From Agromyces laixinhei (GTDB lineage: Bacteria; Actinomycetota; Actinomycetes; Actinomycetales; Microbacteriaceae): a stretch of DNA of 64,000 nt. Location of the stretch: positions 1,674,001-1,738,000 of the forward strand of contig NZ_CP040872.1 in NCBI RefSeq assembly GCF_006337065.1, read 5' to 3'. A program made the translations under genes and the position numbers. Below the pieces are notes generated by a model. It was not told the origin of the DNA. It saw only the letters and a program-made list of their open reading frames with translations, and did no database searches. Below are positions 15,724 to 26,414 of this stretch, one piece after another; the stretch's first letter is position 1; each line of letters begins with the position of its first letter.

Positions 15724-18609
15724 ATGGCACTCCTCCTCCACCGCATCGGTCGCTTCGCGTTCCGCCGTGCCTGGTACGTCATCGTCGCCTGGGTGCTCGC
15801 CCTCGGCGCGCTCCTCGGTGTCGGTCTCGGCCTCGGCGGTCAGCTGCAGGATTCCTTCGCCATCCCCGGCACCGAGTCGCAGACGGCGATCGACCAGCTC
15901 GCAGCGGTCTTCCCCGAGACGGCGGGGGCCTCAGCCAAGGCCGTCGTCGAAGCGCCCGACGGCGAGGCCGTCGAGGCGGGCTCGGCGCGAGGGGCGATCG
16001 AGGCGATGGAGGCCGAGATCGAGCAACTCGACGGCGTTGCGAGCGTGCTCGGCCCCTTCGACGAGTACGCGGGCGACCAGATCTCGGGCGACCGACGCAC
16101 CGCCTACATCCAGATCCAGTTCGACGGCCAGGTGACGGATGTCACGGCGGACACGCTCGACGCCGTGACCGCGACCGGCGACGTCGGCCGTGACGCGGGC
16201 CTCACCGTCGCCTTCGGAGGCGACGTCTTCCAGGAGACGAGCTTCGGCCTCACCGTCACCGAGGTGTTCGGCGTGCTCTTCGCCGCCGTGGTGCTCATCA
16301 TCACCTTCGGCTCGCTCCTCGCGGCCGGCATGCCGCTGCTGACCGCCCTCGTCGGCGTCGGCGCGGCCTTCGGCGGCATCTCGATCGTCGCGGCGTTCAC
16401 CACGGTGTCATCGACCGCGCCCATGCTCGCCGTCATGATCGGCCTCGCCGTCGGCATCGACTACGCGCTCTTCATCCTCTCCAGGCATCGCAACCAGCTC
16501 GCTCGCGGCCTGGACCCCGAGGAGTCGGCGGCCGAGGCCGTCGCGACCGCGGGCGGAGCGGTCGTGTTCGCCGGCCTCACGGTGATCATCGCGCTGCTCG
16601 GCCTGCTCGTCGTGGGTATCCCGTTCCTCAGCGTGATGGGCGTCGGCGCAGCGTTGGCCGTGCTCATCGCCGTTGCCGGGGCGGTCACCCTGCTGCCCGC
16701 CCTGCTCGGCGTGTTCGGGCGGAGGCTCGTGCCGAAACCCGGCAGTCGGGCCCACCGCCGGGCGAACGCCGACGACGACAGCGGCAAGCGCACGATGGGC
16801 CGCCGCTGGGTCGACCTCGTGCTGAAGGCCCCGGTCGTCTTCGTGGTGGTCGTCGTCGGCGTGCTCGGCACCGCCGCGGTGCCCGCCCTCAGCCTCGACC
16901 TCAACCTGCCGAACGGCTCGGGCACCGAGGGCTCGAGCCAGCGCGGGGCCTACGAGATGATCGAGAACGGATTCGGCCCCGGCTACAACGGCCCGCTCAT
17001 CGTGACCGTCGACATCACCCAGACCACCGACATCCTCGACGATCTCGACGCCATCGGTGCCCGCATCGATCAGCTCGACGACGTCGCGTTCGTCGGCCAG
17101 GGGCTGCCGAACCCGACGGCCGACACCGCGATCATCCAGGTCATCCCCGAGAGTGCACCGGATGCCCCGGCGACGAAGGTGCTCGTCGAGAACATCCGCG
17201 AGCTCGAACCCTCGATCGCCGCCGACTACGGCACGCCCATCGCCGTCACCGGCTACACGGCGGTCGCGATCGACATCTCGAACCGGTTGGCCGACGCGCT
17301 GATCCCGTTCGCGCTCATCGTCGTCGGGCTCTCGATCGTGCTCCTCGCCATGGTGTTCCGCTCGGTGTTCGTGCCGATCAAGGCCGCCCTCGGCTTCCTG
17401 CTGTCGGCGTTCGGCGCGATCGGCGTCACCGTCGCGATCTTCCAGTGGGGCTGGTTCGCCGAGCTGTTGCACGTCGAGCCCGGCCCGATCCTCAGCTTCC
17501 TGCCGATCCTGCTCATGGCGGTGCTGTTCGGACTCGCCATGGACTACCAGGTGTTCCTCGTCTCGGGCATGCGCGAGGAGTTCGTGAAGACCGGTGACGC
17601 GCGGAGGTCCGTCGTGCACGGCTTCCAGCACGCCGCACGCGTCGTCACCGCCGCGGCGCTCATCATGTTCTTCGTCTTCTTCGCCTTCGTGCCCGAGGGT
17701 GCGGGCGTGATCAAGGGCATCGCCTTCGCGCTCGCCGTGGGCGTCGCCTTCGACGCCTTCCTCGTGCGCATGACGCTCGTGCCCGCCGCGATGGCCCTCG
17801 CGGGCAACGCCGCGTGGTGGCTGCCGAAATGGCTCGCGCGCGTGCTGCCGAACGTCGACATCGAGGGTGAGGGCCTTCGCACCCACCTCGAACAGGAGGA
17901 GTGGGCCGCGTCGCGGCCGGCCGCCGTGAACGCGGAGGCGGCGGTCTTCGGCCTGCCCGAGCGACCCATCGGCCCACTGACCGTCGAGGTGCCGGTGGGC
18001 GGCGTGCTCGTCGTGCAGGGCGACGCCGTCGATCGCCGTGTCGTCTCCGCGACGCTCGCGGGCAGACTCGCGCCGGTCGGGGGCCGTCTCGCCGTGCTCG
18101 GCTCGCCGCTGCCCTCGGGCGCCGGCGCGATCATGCGCGGTGTCGCCATCGCAGAGGTCGCAGCGGCCGCCGCACCGGGCGGCACGGTCGGCGAGCTGAT
18201 CGCCGCCCGACTCGATGCCACCCGCCCCTGGTACCGCATCGCGCCGGCCCGTTCACTCGTTCGCAGCTGGACCGAGCGTGCGGCCGCAGCGACCGGCAAC
18301 GGTCCTGACGGACCGCGGTTCACCGCCGAGACTCCGCTCTCCGCACTCGGCGTCGAGGCTCGCACGCTCGTCGCCGTCGCGGCGGCGCTCGCCGAACGGC
18401 CGAAGGCCATCGTCGTCGACCTCGACGATGATCCCGGCGCGGCGACCGGCGAGCTCTGGCACGCGCTCGCCGCGCTCGTGCCCGCACAGGTGACGGTGAT
18501 CGTCGGCCTCGGCACCTCCGCCCTGCCGCCCGGCGCGTCGCCGGAACTCGCCGCACGCGGCATCCGCACCCTCGAACCCGTCTCGCGTATTCAGGAGGCC
18601 CTCCGATGA
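15724..18609 (+). CDS. MMPL-family transporter with a C-terminal degenerate ABC-ATPase-like domain
   Basis: Residues 1 to about 710 form an RND/MMPL transporter: two repeats of one helix, an extracytoplasmic domain and five to six helices, with the proton-relay-type motifs GLAVGIDYALFILSRHR and GLAMDYQVFLVSGMREE. MMPL proteins export lipids or other hydrophobic compounds by proton motive force. Residues about 730-961 follow the order of an ABC ATPase: VPVGGVLVVQGDAVDRRVVSA in place of a Walker A loop, LAPVGGRLAVLG, LSALGVEARTLVAVAAALAERPKAIVVDLDDDPGA in place of signature and Walker B, then VTVIVGLGTSA in place of the switch. The GxxGxGKS/T and LSGGQ residues are gone, so it should not hydrolyse ATP. 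Its stop overlaps the next gene (ATGA). Confidence 0.88.
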   Translation: MALLLHRIGRFAFRRAWYVIVAWVLALGALLGVGLGLGGQLQDSFAIPGTESQTAIDQLAAVFPETAGASAKAVVEAPDGEAVEAGSARGAIEAMEAEIEQLDGVASVLGPFDEYAGDQISGDRRTAYIQIQFDGQVTDVTADTLDAVTATGDVGRDAGLTVAFGGDVFQETSFGLTVTEVFGVLFAAVVLIITFGSLLAAGMPLLTALVGVGAAFGGISIVAAFTTVSSTAPMLAVMIGLAVGIDYALFILSRHRNQLARGLDPEESAAEAVATAGGAVVFAGLTVIIALLGLLVVGIPFLSVMGVGAALAVLIAVAGAVTLLPALLGVFGRRLVPKPGSRAHRRANADDDSGKRTMGRRWVDLVLKAPVVFVVVVVGVLGTAAVPALSLDLNLPNGSGTEGSSQRGAYEMIENGFGPGYNGPLIVTVDITQTTDILDDLDAIGARIDQLDDVAFVGQGLPNPTADTAIIQVIPESAPDAPATKVLVENIRELEPSIAADYGTPIAVTGYTAVAIDISNRLADALIPFALIVVGLSIVLLAMVFRSVFVPIKAALGFLLSAFGAIGVTVAIFQWGWFAELLHVEPGPILSFLPILLMAVLFGLAMDYQVFLVSGMREEFVKTGDARRSVVHGFQHAARVVTAAALIMFFVFFAFVPEGAGVIKGIAFALAVGVAFDAFLVRMTLVPAAMALAGNAAWWLPKWLARVLPNVDIEGEGLRTHLEQEEWAASRPAAVNAEAAVFGLPERPIGPLTVEVPVGGVLVVQGDAVDRRVVSATLAGRLAPVGGRLAVLGSPLPSGAGAIMRGVAIAEVAAAAAPGGTVGELIAARLDATRPWYRIAPARSLVRSWTERAAAATGNGPDGPRFTAETPLSALGVEARTLVAVAAALAERPKAIVVDLDDDPGAATGELWHALAALVPAQVTVIVGLGTSALPPGASPELAARGIRTLEPVSRIQEALR

Positions 18610-20552
18610 GCACCCGACTCTCCCGACTGTTCGGCTCGACTCCTGCCCAGCGCCGCGTGCGCTACGGCGCGCTGCTCGCCGCGGTCGTCGCCGTGCCCCT
18701 CGCCGTCGCCGGACTCGTCTCGGGTGCGGTCGGGGGCGGCGGCGACAACCTCGAGCAGATCCCCGCCGTCGTCGTGAACAACGACGAGATGGTGACGATG
18801 ACGCTGCCCGACGGCACCGATCAGTCCGTGCTCGCCGGCCGTCTCCTCGTGACCGAACTCACCGACCCGGAGACCTCCGGGTTCCAGTGGACGATCTCGA
18901 ACGACGAAGAGGCCGCCGATCTTCTCGCGTCGGGCGACGCCTACGCCGTACTCACGATCCCTGCCGACTTCTCGGAGTCGGTGACCTCGCTCTCGGGTGC
19001 CGAACCCACACAGGCCGATCTCGACATCCGCACCGACGACGCCCACGGCTACCTCGCCGGATCGGTCGCGCAGTCGGTCGGCGACGCCATGTCGGCGACC
19101 TTCGGCCGCGAGCTGACCGCGCAGTACCTCGAAGGCCTCTACACGAACCTCGCGACCATGGGCGGCGCGCTCGGCGATGCCGCCGATGGCGCGACGCAGC
19201 TCTCCAGCGGCGCCGGCTCGCTCGCGGGCGGTCTCACCACCCTCTCGAGCGGGGTCGCCTCCGCGACGAGCGGCGCAGCGGAGGCTGCGAGCGGCGCACA
19301 CCAGTACGCCGCCGGTGTCACGCAGTACACGCAGGGCGTCGAGGGAATGGCCGGTGGACTTGCGGCCCTCGAACAGGGTGCTGCAGGTCTCACGCCGGTC
19401 GCCGAGGGCGTGACCGGCTACGTCGGCGGCATCAACGGCGTCGTCGACCAGATCAACTCGGGCATCACACCGCTCATCGCCGAACTGCAGAAGCTCGCGG
19501 AGACCAACCCCGAACTGCAACCGGGCATCGACGAGGCCATCGCGGCACTGCAGCAGGGCGAGGGGATGCTGCAGGGCTTCACGCAGCAGGGCAACGCCCT
19601 CGCAGCGGGAACGACGGCGGCCGTCACCGGCGTGCAGGGCGGCATCTCGCAGTCCGCAACGGGTGCCGCACAACTGGCGGCGGGCTCCGCCGGCATCCGC
19701 GACGGGGCGACCGGACTCGCCTCGGGGCTCGACGAACTCGCGGGCGGCCTCGGTGCGCTGCAGGGCGGTGCAGCGGATGCCGCGAGCGGCGCCACGCAAC
19801 TCGCGGGCGGCGCCGACACGCTCGCTTCGGGACTCGCCTCGGGTGCCGAGAGCGCCGCCGCGCTCACCGACATCGATGCTTCGAAGACCGCCGACGTGAT
19901 CGCCGAACCGGTCACGGCGGCCGCGACTCGCGACCACGAGATCGACGGCGTCGGCGACGTCATCGGCATGCTGTTCGTACCGGTCGGCCTGTGGCTCGGC
20001 GCTCTCGCGCTCTTCCTGGTGTTCCGGCCGTTCGGGCGCGAAGCGCTGCGCTCCACCGCCTCGACCGGAGGGCTCGTCTGGCGCACGCTTGCGCGGGCCG
20101 GCCTCATCGCGCTCGCGCAGGCCGTCGCGGTCGTGCTGCTGTTGCACGGCGTCATGGACGTCGCGTGGAGCCTGTTGCCGCAGACCCTCGCGTTCGCGGC
20201 GTTGCTCGCCCTCGTGTTCACCGCGTTGCACGCCTTCCTGACGGTCTGGCTCGGCCGGGCCGGCCTGCTCATCTCGCTCGTGCTCGTCGCGCTCCAGCTC
20301 ACCGCGTCCGGCGGGCTCTATCCGGTCGAAGTGCTGAGCGGGCCGTACCAGGCCATCAGCCCGTTCCTGCCGCTCACCTGGGCGGTGCAGGGCATGCAGC
20401 TGATCGTGGCGGGTGCATCCGGGGGAGCGGTCGCGATGGCGGCGGGCGTGCTCGTCGTCTTCGGCCTCGTGGGCGTGCTCGGCACGGCCCTCGTGGTCGG
20501 CCGGCGCCGCGGCATCCGCTCGATCGGATTCGCGGCGGCCGCGCTCGGCTGA
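18606..20552 (+). CDS. YhgE/Pip domain membrane protein
   Basis: The 648-residue protein has one N-terminal membrane helix (about residues 20-45), an extracytoplasmic region, a long array of seven-residue repeats of the type xxLxxGA (residues about 195-430, for example ATQLSSGAGSLAGGLTTLSSG) and five to six C-terminal helices. This is the YhgE/Pip architecture, related to ABC-2 type permeases; the Lactococcus member Pip is a phage receptor, and others are linked to export. It overlaps the MMPL gene by four bases and is probably under the same TetR control. In relatives it is often next to an ABC ATPase; here only a degenerate ATPase domain, fused to MMPL, is present. Confidence 0.87.
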   Translation: MSTRLSRLFGSTPAQRRVRYGALLAAVVAVPLAVAGLVSGAVGGGGDNLEQIPAVVVNNDEMVTMTLPDGTDQSVLAGRLLVTELTDPETSGFQWTISNDEEAADLLASGDAYAVLTIPADFSESVTSLSGAEPTQADLDIRTDDAHGYLAGSVAQSVGDAMSATFGRELTAQYLEGLYTNLATMGGALGDAADGATQLSSGAGSLAGGLTTLSSGVASATSGAAEAASGAHQYAAGVTQYTQGVEGMAGGLAALEQGAAGLTPVAEGVTGYVGGINGVVDQINSGITPLIAELQKLAETNPELQPGIDEAIAALQQGEGMLQGFTQQGNALAAGTTAAVTGVQGGISQSATGAAQLAAGSAGIRDGATGLASGLDELAGGLGALQGGAADAASGATQLAGGADTLASGLASGAESAAALTDIDASKTADVIAEPVTAAATRDHEIDGVGDVIGMLFVPVGLWLGALALFLVFRPFGREALRSTASTGGLVWRTLARAGLIALAQAVAVVLLLHGVMDVAWSLLPQTLAFAALLALVFTALHAFLTVWLGRAGLLISLVLVALQLTASGGLYPVEVLSGPYQAISPFLPLTWAVQGMQLIVAGASGGAVAMAAGVLVVFGLVGVLGTALVVGRRRGIRSIGFAAAALG

Positions 20553-20608
20553 CCCGTGCGCAGCCCGGCTGTTAGCCTGAATCGAGCGCGAGAAGGGACA
20601 TCCGCCAC

Positions 20609-22855
20609 ATGAACGCCCCTGAACCGAAACGCGACGATCTCTACGTCGATGCCGCCTACGACATGATCGTCGTCTCGAACCGGTTGCCGGTCGACTACCA
20701 GCGTGGGCCCGACGGTGAGACGATCTGGAAGAGTTCGCCGGGTGGCCTCGTCACCGCCCTCGAACCGGTCATGCGAGCCGCCGACGGCGCATGGGTCGGC
20801 TGGGCCGGGGTCGCCGACCGCGAGTTCGACCCGTTCGAGCATGACGGCATCAGCATCATCCCGGTTCCGCTGTCGGAGTCGGAGCTCGAGGAGTACTACG
20901 AGGGCTTCTCCAATGACACGCTCTGGCCGCTCTACCACGACGTCATCGCGTCGCCGTCGTACCACCGGGAATGGTGGGATGCCTACGTGCGGGTGAACCG
21001 CCGCTTCGCAGAGGCCGCGGCTCGCGCGGCGTCACCCGGCGCGGTCGTGTGGGTGCAGGACTACCAGTTGCAGCTCGTGCCGCGCATGCTCCGTGAGAAG
21101 CGTCCCGACCTCGTGATCGGCTTCTTCAATCACATCCCGTTTCCGGCATACGGTCTCTATTCGCAGCTGCCATGGCGACGCCAGGTGCTCGACGGACTGC
21201 TCGGCGCCGACGTCATCGGCTTCCAGCGCGCGGCAGACGCGGGCAACTTCACGCGCGCCGTGCGCCGGCTCTTCGGCCACGCGACGCGGGGCAGCGTCAT
21301 CGAGGTGCCCGGCGAAGACGGCGAGGTGCGACGCGTCGTCGCCCGCCAGTTCCCGATCTCGATCGACTCCGCCGGTTTCGAGGAGCTCGCGAGGCGACCC
21401 GACGTGCAGGCGCGCGCCGACGAGATCCGCGAGAGCCTCGGCAACCCCGGGACGATCATGCTCGGCGTCGATCGCCTCGACTACACGAAGGGCATCAGGC
21501 ATCGTCTGAAGGCCTTCGGCGAGCTGCTGCGCGACGGCCGCCTCGACGTCGAGGATGTCACGCTCGTGCAGGTCGCGAGCCCGTCGCGCGAGCGCGTCGA
21601 GACGTACCGGCAACTTCGCGACGAGATCGAGCTGATGGTGGGGCGTCTGAACGGCGATCACTCGACGCTCGGCCACCAGGCGATCGCCTACCTGCACCAC
21701 GGTTACCCGCGGGAGGAGATGGTCGCGCTCTACCTCGCCGCCGATGTGATGCTCGTGACGGCGCTCCGCGACGGAATGAACCTCGTCGCCAAGGAGTTCG
21801 TGGCGTGCAGCTTCGACGCCGACGGCGTGCTCGTGCTCAGCGAGTTCGCCGGGGCATCCGATGAACTGCGCCAGGCGATCCTCGTGAACCCGCACGACAT
21901 CGAGGGTCTGAAGGACGCGATGGTCGAGGCGGCGCACATGCCGCGCAAGGAGCGCACCCGTCGCATGCGGGCGCTCCGCAAGCGGGTACGCGAGAACGAC
22001 GTGGCGAAATGGTCGTCGACCTTCCTGAAGACGCTCACCGGCGCGGGCATCATCGCCTCGGGGGTACCCGACGGGCTGGAAGCCGCGATGGTGCGCCTGG
22101 CGGAGACCGACCGGCTGCTCGTGGCGCTCGACTTCGACGGCACCCTCGCTCCGCTCGTCGACCGGCCCGAAGACGCGCGGGCGACGAGCCGCGCCCGCGC
22201 CGCGATCACGCGTCTGGCCGCGATCGACGACACCCGTGTCGCGATCGTCTCCGGTCGTGCGCTCGAGAGTCTCCGCGAGGTCGCCGATCCGCCGCCCGGA
22301 GCCTTGCTCAGCGGCTCGCACGGCGTGGAGCTCCAGCTCGACACCGGTGCCGTCACGATCGACCTCCGCGACGCGGAGCTCGCAGCGCTCGACCACCTCA
22401 CGAAGGTGATCGAGGAGATCGCATCGGGCACCGAGGGAGCGTGGGTGGAACGGAAGCCGGCGGGCCTCGCGTTGCACACCCGCAAGGTCGCCTCCGATGC
22501 GGCGACGGAGCTCCAGCGCGTGGCGCGGGCGCGCGTCGAGGCCGAGATCCCAGAGCTCACGGTGCGCAGCGGCAAGAACGTGCTGGAGTTCTCGGTTCGC
22601 CCGAGCGACAAGGGGGAGGCCCTCACCCGACTTCGGCAGCACTCCGGCGCCAGCGCGGTCGTCTACGTCGGCGATGACGTGACCGACGAAGACGCGTTCG
22701 CGGCGCTCGAGACCGACGACCTCGGCGTGAAGGTCGGTCAGGGCAGGTCGCTCGCGGCGCACCGCGTGCGCAGCCCCGACGATGTCGCCACCCTCCTCGA
22801 GCGCCTCGCCGATGCCCGCGACGCGACGCGCGGGGGCCCGTCGCGCTGGTCATAG
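20609..22855 (+). CDS. Bifunctional trehalose-6-phosphate synthase / trehalose-6-phosphate phosphatase
   Basis: The 748-residue fusion makes trehalose from UDP-glucose and glucose-6-phosphate. Residues about 15-480 are a GT20 synthase (OtsA): SNRLPVDY, SSPGGLVTAL, VWVQDYQLQLVPRMLREKRPDLVIGFFNHIPFP, LGVDRLDYTKGI and ALRDGMNLVAKEFVAC. Residues about 500-745 are an HAD-type phosphatase (OtsB) with the nucleophile motif DFDGTLAPLVDRPEDA, RKPAGLALHTR and GDDVTDEDAF. Both active sites look intact. The ATG at 20609 follows GAGAAGGGA. It stands alone between the Pip-type gene and ilvD. Confidence 0.95.
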   Translation: MNAPEPKRDDLYVDAAYDMIVVSNRLPVDYQRGPDGETIWKSSPGGLVTALEPVMRAADGAWVGWAGVADREFDPFEHDGISIIPVPLSESELEEYYEGFSNDTLWPLYHDVIASPSYHREWWDAYVRVNRRFAEAAARAASPGAVVWVQDYQLQLVPRMLREKRPDLVIGFFNHIPFPAYGLYSQLPWRRQVLDGLLGADVIGFQRAADAGNFTRAVRRLFGHATRGSVIEVPGEDGEVRRVVARQFPISIDSAGFEELARRPDVQARADEIRESLGNPGTIMLGVDRLDYTKGIRHRLKAFGELLRDGRLDVEDVTLVQVASPSRERVETYRQLRDEIELMVGRLNGDHSTLGHQAIAYLHHGYPREEMVALYLAADVMLVTALRDGMNLVAKEFVACSFDADGVLVLSEFAGASDELRQAILVNPHDIEGLKDAMVEAAHMPRKERTRRMRALRKRVRENDVAKWSSTFLKTLTGAGIIASGVPDGLEAAMVRLAETDRLLVALDFDGTLAPLVDRPEDARATSRARAAITRLAAIDDTRVAIVSGRALESLREVADPPPGALLSGSHGVELQLDTGAVTIDLRDAELAALDHLTKVIEEIASGTEGAWVERKPAGLALHTRKVASDAATELQRVARARVEAEIPELTVRSGKNVLEFSVRPSDKGEALTRLRQHSGASAVVYVGDDVTDEDAFAALETDDLGVKVGQGRSLAAHRVRSPDDVATLLERLADARDATRGGPSRWS

Positions 22856-22864
22856 AATCGATGC

Positions 22865-24559
22865 ATGTCGGAGTTCGATCCCAAACCTCGTAGCCGCACC
22901 GTCACCGACGGTATCGAAGCCATGACCAGCCGCGGCATGCTCCGTGCGGTCGGCATGGGAGACGCCGACTGGGACAAGCCGCAGATCGGCATCGCGTCCT
23001 CCTGGAACGAGATCACGCCCTGCAACCTCTCGCTCGCCCGCCTCGCACAGGCTGCGAAAGAGGGAGTGCACGGCGGGGGCGGCTACCCCCTGCAGTTCGG
23101 CACCGTCTCGGTCTCCGACGGCATCTCGATGGGCCACGAGGGAATGCACTTCTCGCTCGTCTCCCGCGAGGTCATCGCCGACTCCGTCGAGGTCGTCATG
23201 CAGGCCGAACGGCTCGACGGTTCGGTGCTGCTCGCCGGGTGCGACAAGTCGATCCCCGGCATGCTCATGGCCGCAGCCCGCCTCGACCTCGCCTCGGTCT
23301 TCCTCTACGCCGGCTCGATCGCGCCCGGGTGGGTGCGCCTCTCAGACGGCACGGAGAAAGACATCACGATCATCGACTCGTTCGAGGCGGTCGGCGCCGT
23401 CAAGGCCGGCACGATGAGCGAGGCCGACGCGAAGACCATCGAGTGCGCATTCGCTCCCGGCGAGGGCGCCTGCGGCGGCATGTACACGGCGAACACGATG
23501 GCCTCGGTCGCCGAAGCGCTCGGACTGTCGCTCCCGGGCTCGGCCTCACCGGCATCCGCCGATCGCCGTCGCGACTACTACGCGCACCGCTCGGGCGAGG
23601 CGGTCGTCAACCTGCTGAAGCACGGCATCACGGCCCGCCAGATCCTCACCAAGGAGGCCTTCGAGAACGCGATCGCGGTCGGGATGGCCCTCGGCGGTTC
23701 GACGAACATCGTGCTGCACCTGCTCGCCATCGCGCGAGAGGCCGAGGTCGACCTCACGCTCGACGACTTCAACCGCATCGGTGCGAAGGTGCCGCACATC
23801 GGCGACCTGAAGCCCTTCGGCAAGTACGTCATGAACGATGTCGACCGTCGCGGCGGCGTTCCCGTGCTCATGAAGGCGCTGCTCGATGCGGGCCTCCTGC
23901 ACGGCGACGTGCTCACGGTCACCGGCAAGACCATGGCCGAGAACCTCGCAGACCTGAACCTCCCGCCGCTCGACGGAGAGGTGCTCCGCACGCTCGACGA
24001 CCCGATCCACGAGACCGGCGGGCTCACCATCCTGCACGGTTCGCTCGCACCGGAAGGTGCGGTCGTGAAGACCGCGGGCTTCGATGCGGCCACCTTCGAG
24101 GGGCCCGCACGCGTCTTCGAGCGGGAACGAGCCGCGATGGACGCGCTCACGGCCGGCGAGATCAAGTCCGGCGACGTGGTCGTCATCCGCTACGAGGGGC
24201 CGAAGGGCGGGCCCGGCATGCGCGAGATGCTCGCCATCACGGCGGCCATCAAGGGAGCCGGCCTCGGAAAAGATGTACTACTCTTGACGGACGGTCGATT
24301 CTCAGGCGGCACAACCGGCCTCTGCATCGGCCATCTGGCACCCGAAGCGGTGGACGCAGGTCCCATCGCCTTCGTGCGCGATGGTGATCTCATACGGGTC
24401 GATATCGCAGCTCGTTCCATCGACCTACTGGTCGACGATGCCGAGCTGGCTGCCCGCCGCGATGGGTGGGCTCCGCTTCCCCCGCGCTATACCCGTGGCG
24501 TCCTCGCGAAGTATTCGAAGCTCGTGCGTTCCGCCGCCGAAGGCGCCACGACGGGTTGA
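22865..24559 (+). CDS. ilvD: Dihydroxy-acid dehydratase
   Basis: IlvD dehydrates dihydroxyvalerate in valine, isoleucine and leucine synthesis. The 564-residue protein has the Fe-S cysteine motifs [17 protein letters not shown] and [29 protein letters not shown], and the C-terminal [19 protein letters not shown] block. The ATG at 22865 is six bases after TAGAAT (22853-22858), so the transcript is probably leaderless. It is the first of four ilv genes (ilvD-ilvB-ilvN-ilvC), 44 bases upstream of ilvB. Confidence 0.97.
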   Translation: MSEFDPKPRSRTVTDGIEAMTSRGMLRAVGMGDADWDKPQIGIASSWNEITPCNLSLARLAQAAKEGVHGGGGYPLQFGTVSVSDGISMGHEGMHFSLVSREVIADSVEVVMQAERLDGSVLLAGCDKSIPGMLMAAARLDLASVFLYAGSIAPGWVRLSDGTEKDITIIDSFEAVGAVKAGTMSEADAKTIECAFAPGEGACGGMYTANTMASVAEALGLSLPGSASPASADRRRDYYAHRSGEAVVNLLKHGITARQILTKEAFENAIAVGMALGGSTNIVLHLLAIAREAEVDLTLDDFNRIGAKVPHIGDLKPFGKYVMNDVDRRGGVPVLMKALLDAGLLHGDVLTVTGKTMAENLADLNLPPLDGEVLRTLDDPIHETGGLTILHGSLAPEGAVVKTAGFDAATFEGPARVFERERAAMDALTAGEIKSGDVVVIRYEGPKGGPGMREMLAITAAIKGAGLGKDVLLLTDGRFSGGTTGLCIGHLAPEAVDAGPIAFVRDGDLIRVDIAARSIDLLVDDAELAARRDGWAPLPPRYTRGVLAKYSKLVRSAAEGATTG

Positions 24560-24603
24560 GTGCTGCGCTCCCCGCACACACCGTCCACCAGAACAGGAAC
24601 CGA

Positions 24604-26412
24604 ATGACCACGGAATCCAGTCCCGTGCCATCGCCCGCCACCGTGCCCGCAGGCGCCCCAGTGGAGCTCACCGGCGCCGCAGCGGTCGTCCGTTCACTCG
24701 AGATGCTCGGCATCACCGACGTGTTCGGGCTCCCCGGCGGCGCGATCCTCCCCGTCTACGACCCGCTGCTCGACAGCAAGAAGCTCCGCCACATCCTCGT
24801 GCGCCATGAGCAGGGTGCGGGCCACGCGGCCCAGGGCTATGCCTCCTCATCGGGCAAGCTCGGCGTCGCCATCGCGACGTCGGGCCCGGGCGCCACGAAC
24901 CTCGTCACGGCCATCGCCGACGCGCACATGGACTCGGTGCCGATGCTCGCGATCACCGGCCAGGTCTTCTCGAACCTCATGGGCACCGATGCGTTCCAGG
25001 AGGCCGACATCGTCGGCATCACGATGCCGGTCACGAAGCACTCCTTCCTCGTGAAGGATGCCTCGGAGATCCCGGCGACCATCGCCGCGGCCTACCACAT
25101 CGCCACGACGGGCCGCCCCGGGCCCGTGCTCGTCGACATCACGAAAGACGCGCAGCAGGCGACGGCCGTCTTCCGCTGGCCGCCGAAGCTCGACCTTCCC
25201 GGCTACCGGCCGATCACGAAGGCGCACGGCAAGCAGGTCACGGCCGCAGCCCAGTTGCTCGCCGAGGCGAAGCGCCCGGTGCTGTACGTGGGCGGCGGAG
25301 TCATCCGCTCGGGGGCGTCGGAAGAACTGCTCACGCTCGCCGAGACGACCAACGTTCCCGTGGTGACGACGCTCATGGCGCGCGGCGCGTTCCCCGACTC
25401 GCATCAGCAGCACCTCGGCATGCCGGGCATGCACGGCACGGTTCCCGCCGTCATCGCGTTGCAGGAGGCCGACCTCCTCATCGCCCTCGGCGCGCGCTTC
25501 GACGACCGGGTGACCGGCAAGTCCGCGCTCTTCGCCCCGAACGCCAAGGTCGTGCACGTCGACATCGATCCGGCCGAGATCTCGAAGATCCGGGTTGCCG
25601 ACGTGCCGATCGTGGGCGACGCGAAAGACGTGCTCGTCGACCTCGAGGCGGCCTACCGCGAGGTGGTCGCGGGGGAGGCGGCCGCGCCCGACCTCGAGGA
25701 ATGGTGGGCGACCCTCGACGGGCTGCGCGCGGAGTTCCCGCTCGGGTTCACGACGCCGACCGACGGACTCCTCGCACCCCAGCAGGTCATCCAGCGCATC
25801 GGCGAGCTCACCGGGCCCGAGGCGGTCTACGCCGCGGGCGTCGGACAGCACCAGATGTGGGCGGCGCAGTTCATCAAGTACGAGCGCCCCAACTCCTGGC
25901 TGAACTCGGGTGGCGCCGGCACGATGGGTTACGCGGTTCCCGCCGCGATGGGCGCGAAGGTCGCCGAGCCCGATCGCGTGGTCTGGGCGATCGACGGCGA
26001 CGGATGCTTCCAGATGACCAATCAGGAGCTCGCGACCTGCACGTTGAACAAGATCCCGATCAAGGTCGCGATCATCAACAACTCCTCGCTCGGCATGGTG
26101 CGCCAGTGGCAGACGCTGTTCTACGACGGCCGGTACTCGAATACCGACCTGAACACGGGACACGACACCGTGCGCATCCCCGACTTCGTGGCACTCGCCG
26201 AGGCCTACGGATGTCTCGGCATCCGTGTCACGAAAGAGGAGGAGATCGACGACGCCATCAAGCTCGCGCTCGAGACGAACGACCGCCCCGTGGTGATCGA
26301 CTTCGTCGTCTCGGCCGACGCGATGGTGTGGCCGATGGTGCCGCAGGGCGTCTCGAACAGCTACGTCCAATACGCTCGCGATCACTCGCCGGCGTTCAGC
26401 GAGGAGGACTGA
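24604..26412 (+). CDS. ilvB: Acetolactate synthase large subunit
   Basis: The enzyme joins two pyruvates, or pyruvate and 2-oxobutyrate, using thiamine diphosphate and FAD. The 602-residue protein has the catalytic Glu motif [14 protein letters not shown], the FAD/quinone-binding region, [26 protein letters not shown], and the ThDP-binding motif [29 protein letters not shown]. The N-terminal 20 residues are a Pro/Ala-rich extension. It is two bases upstream of the ilvN start, so the subunits are co-translated. Confidence 0.97.
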   Translation: MTTESSPVPSPATVPAGAPVELTGAAAVVRSLEMLGITDVFGLPGGAILPVYDPLLDSKKLRHILVRHEQGAGHAAQGYASSSGKLGVAIATSGPGATNLVTAIADAHMDSVPMLAITGQVFSNLMGTDAFQEADIVGITMPVTKHSFLVKDASEIPATIAAAYHIATTGRPGPVLVDITKDAQQATAVFRWPPKLDLPGYRPITKAHGKQVTAAAQLLAEAKRPVLYVGGGVIRSGASEELLTLAETTNVPVVTTLMARGAFPDSHQQHLGMPGMHGTVPAVIALQEADLLIALGARFDDRVTGKSALFAPNAKVVHVDIDPAEISKIRVADVPIVGDAKDVLVDLEAAYREVVAGEAAAPDLEEWWATLDGLRAEFPLGFTTPTDGLLAPQQVIQRIGELTGPEAVYAAGVGQHQMWAAQFIKYERPNSWLNSGGAGTMGYAVPAAMGAKVAEPDRVVWAIDGDGCFQMTNQELATCTLNKIPIKVAIINNSSLGMVRQWQTLFYDGRYSNTDLNTGHDTVRIPDFVALAEAYGCLGIRVTKEEEIDDAIKLALETNDRPVVIDFVVSADAMVWPMVPQGVSNSYVQYARDHSPAFSEED

Positions 26413-26414
26413 CC

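Noticed and set aside
16408..17886. A 492-codon open frame antisense to the MMPL gene
   Set aside because: Same reverse-strand artefact; rich in His, Asp, Glu and Arg with no fold pattern.
22855..22865. T-box or leader peptide for the ilv operon
   Set aside because: Only nine bases separate the otsAB-like gene and ilvD, and the start is probably leaderless; there is no room for an attenuator.
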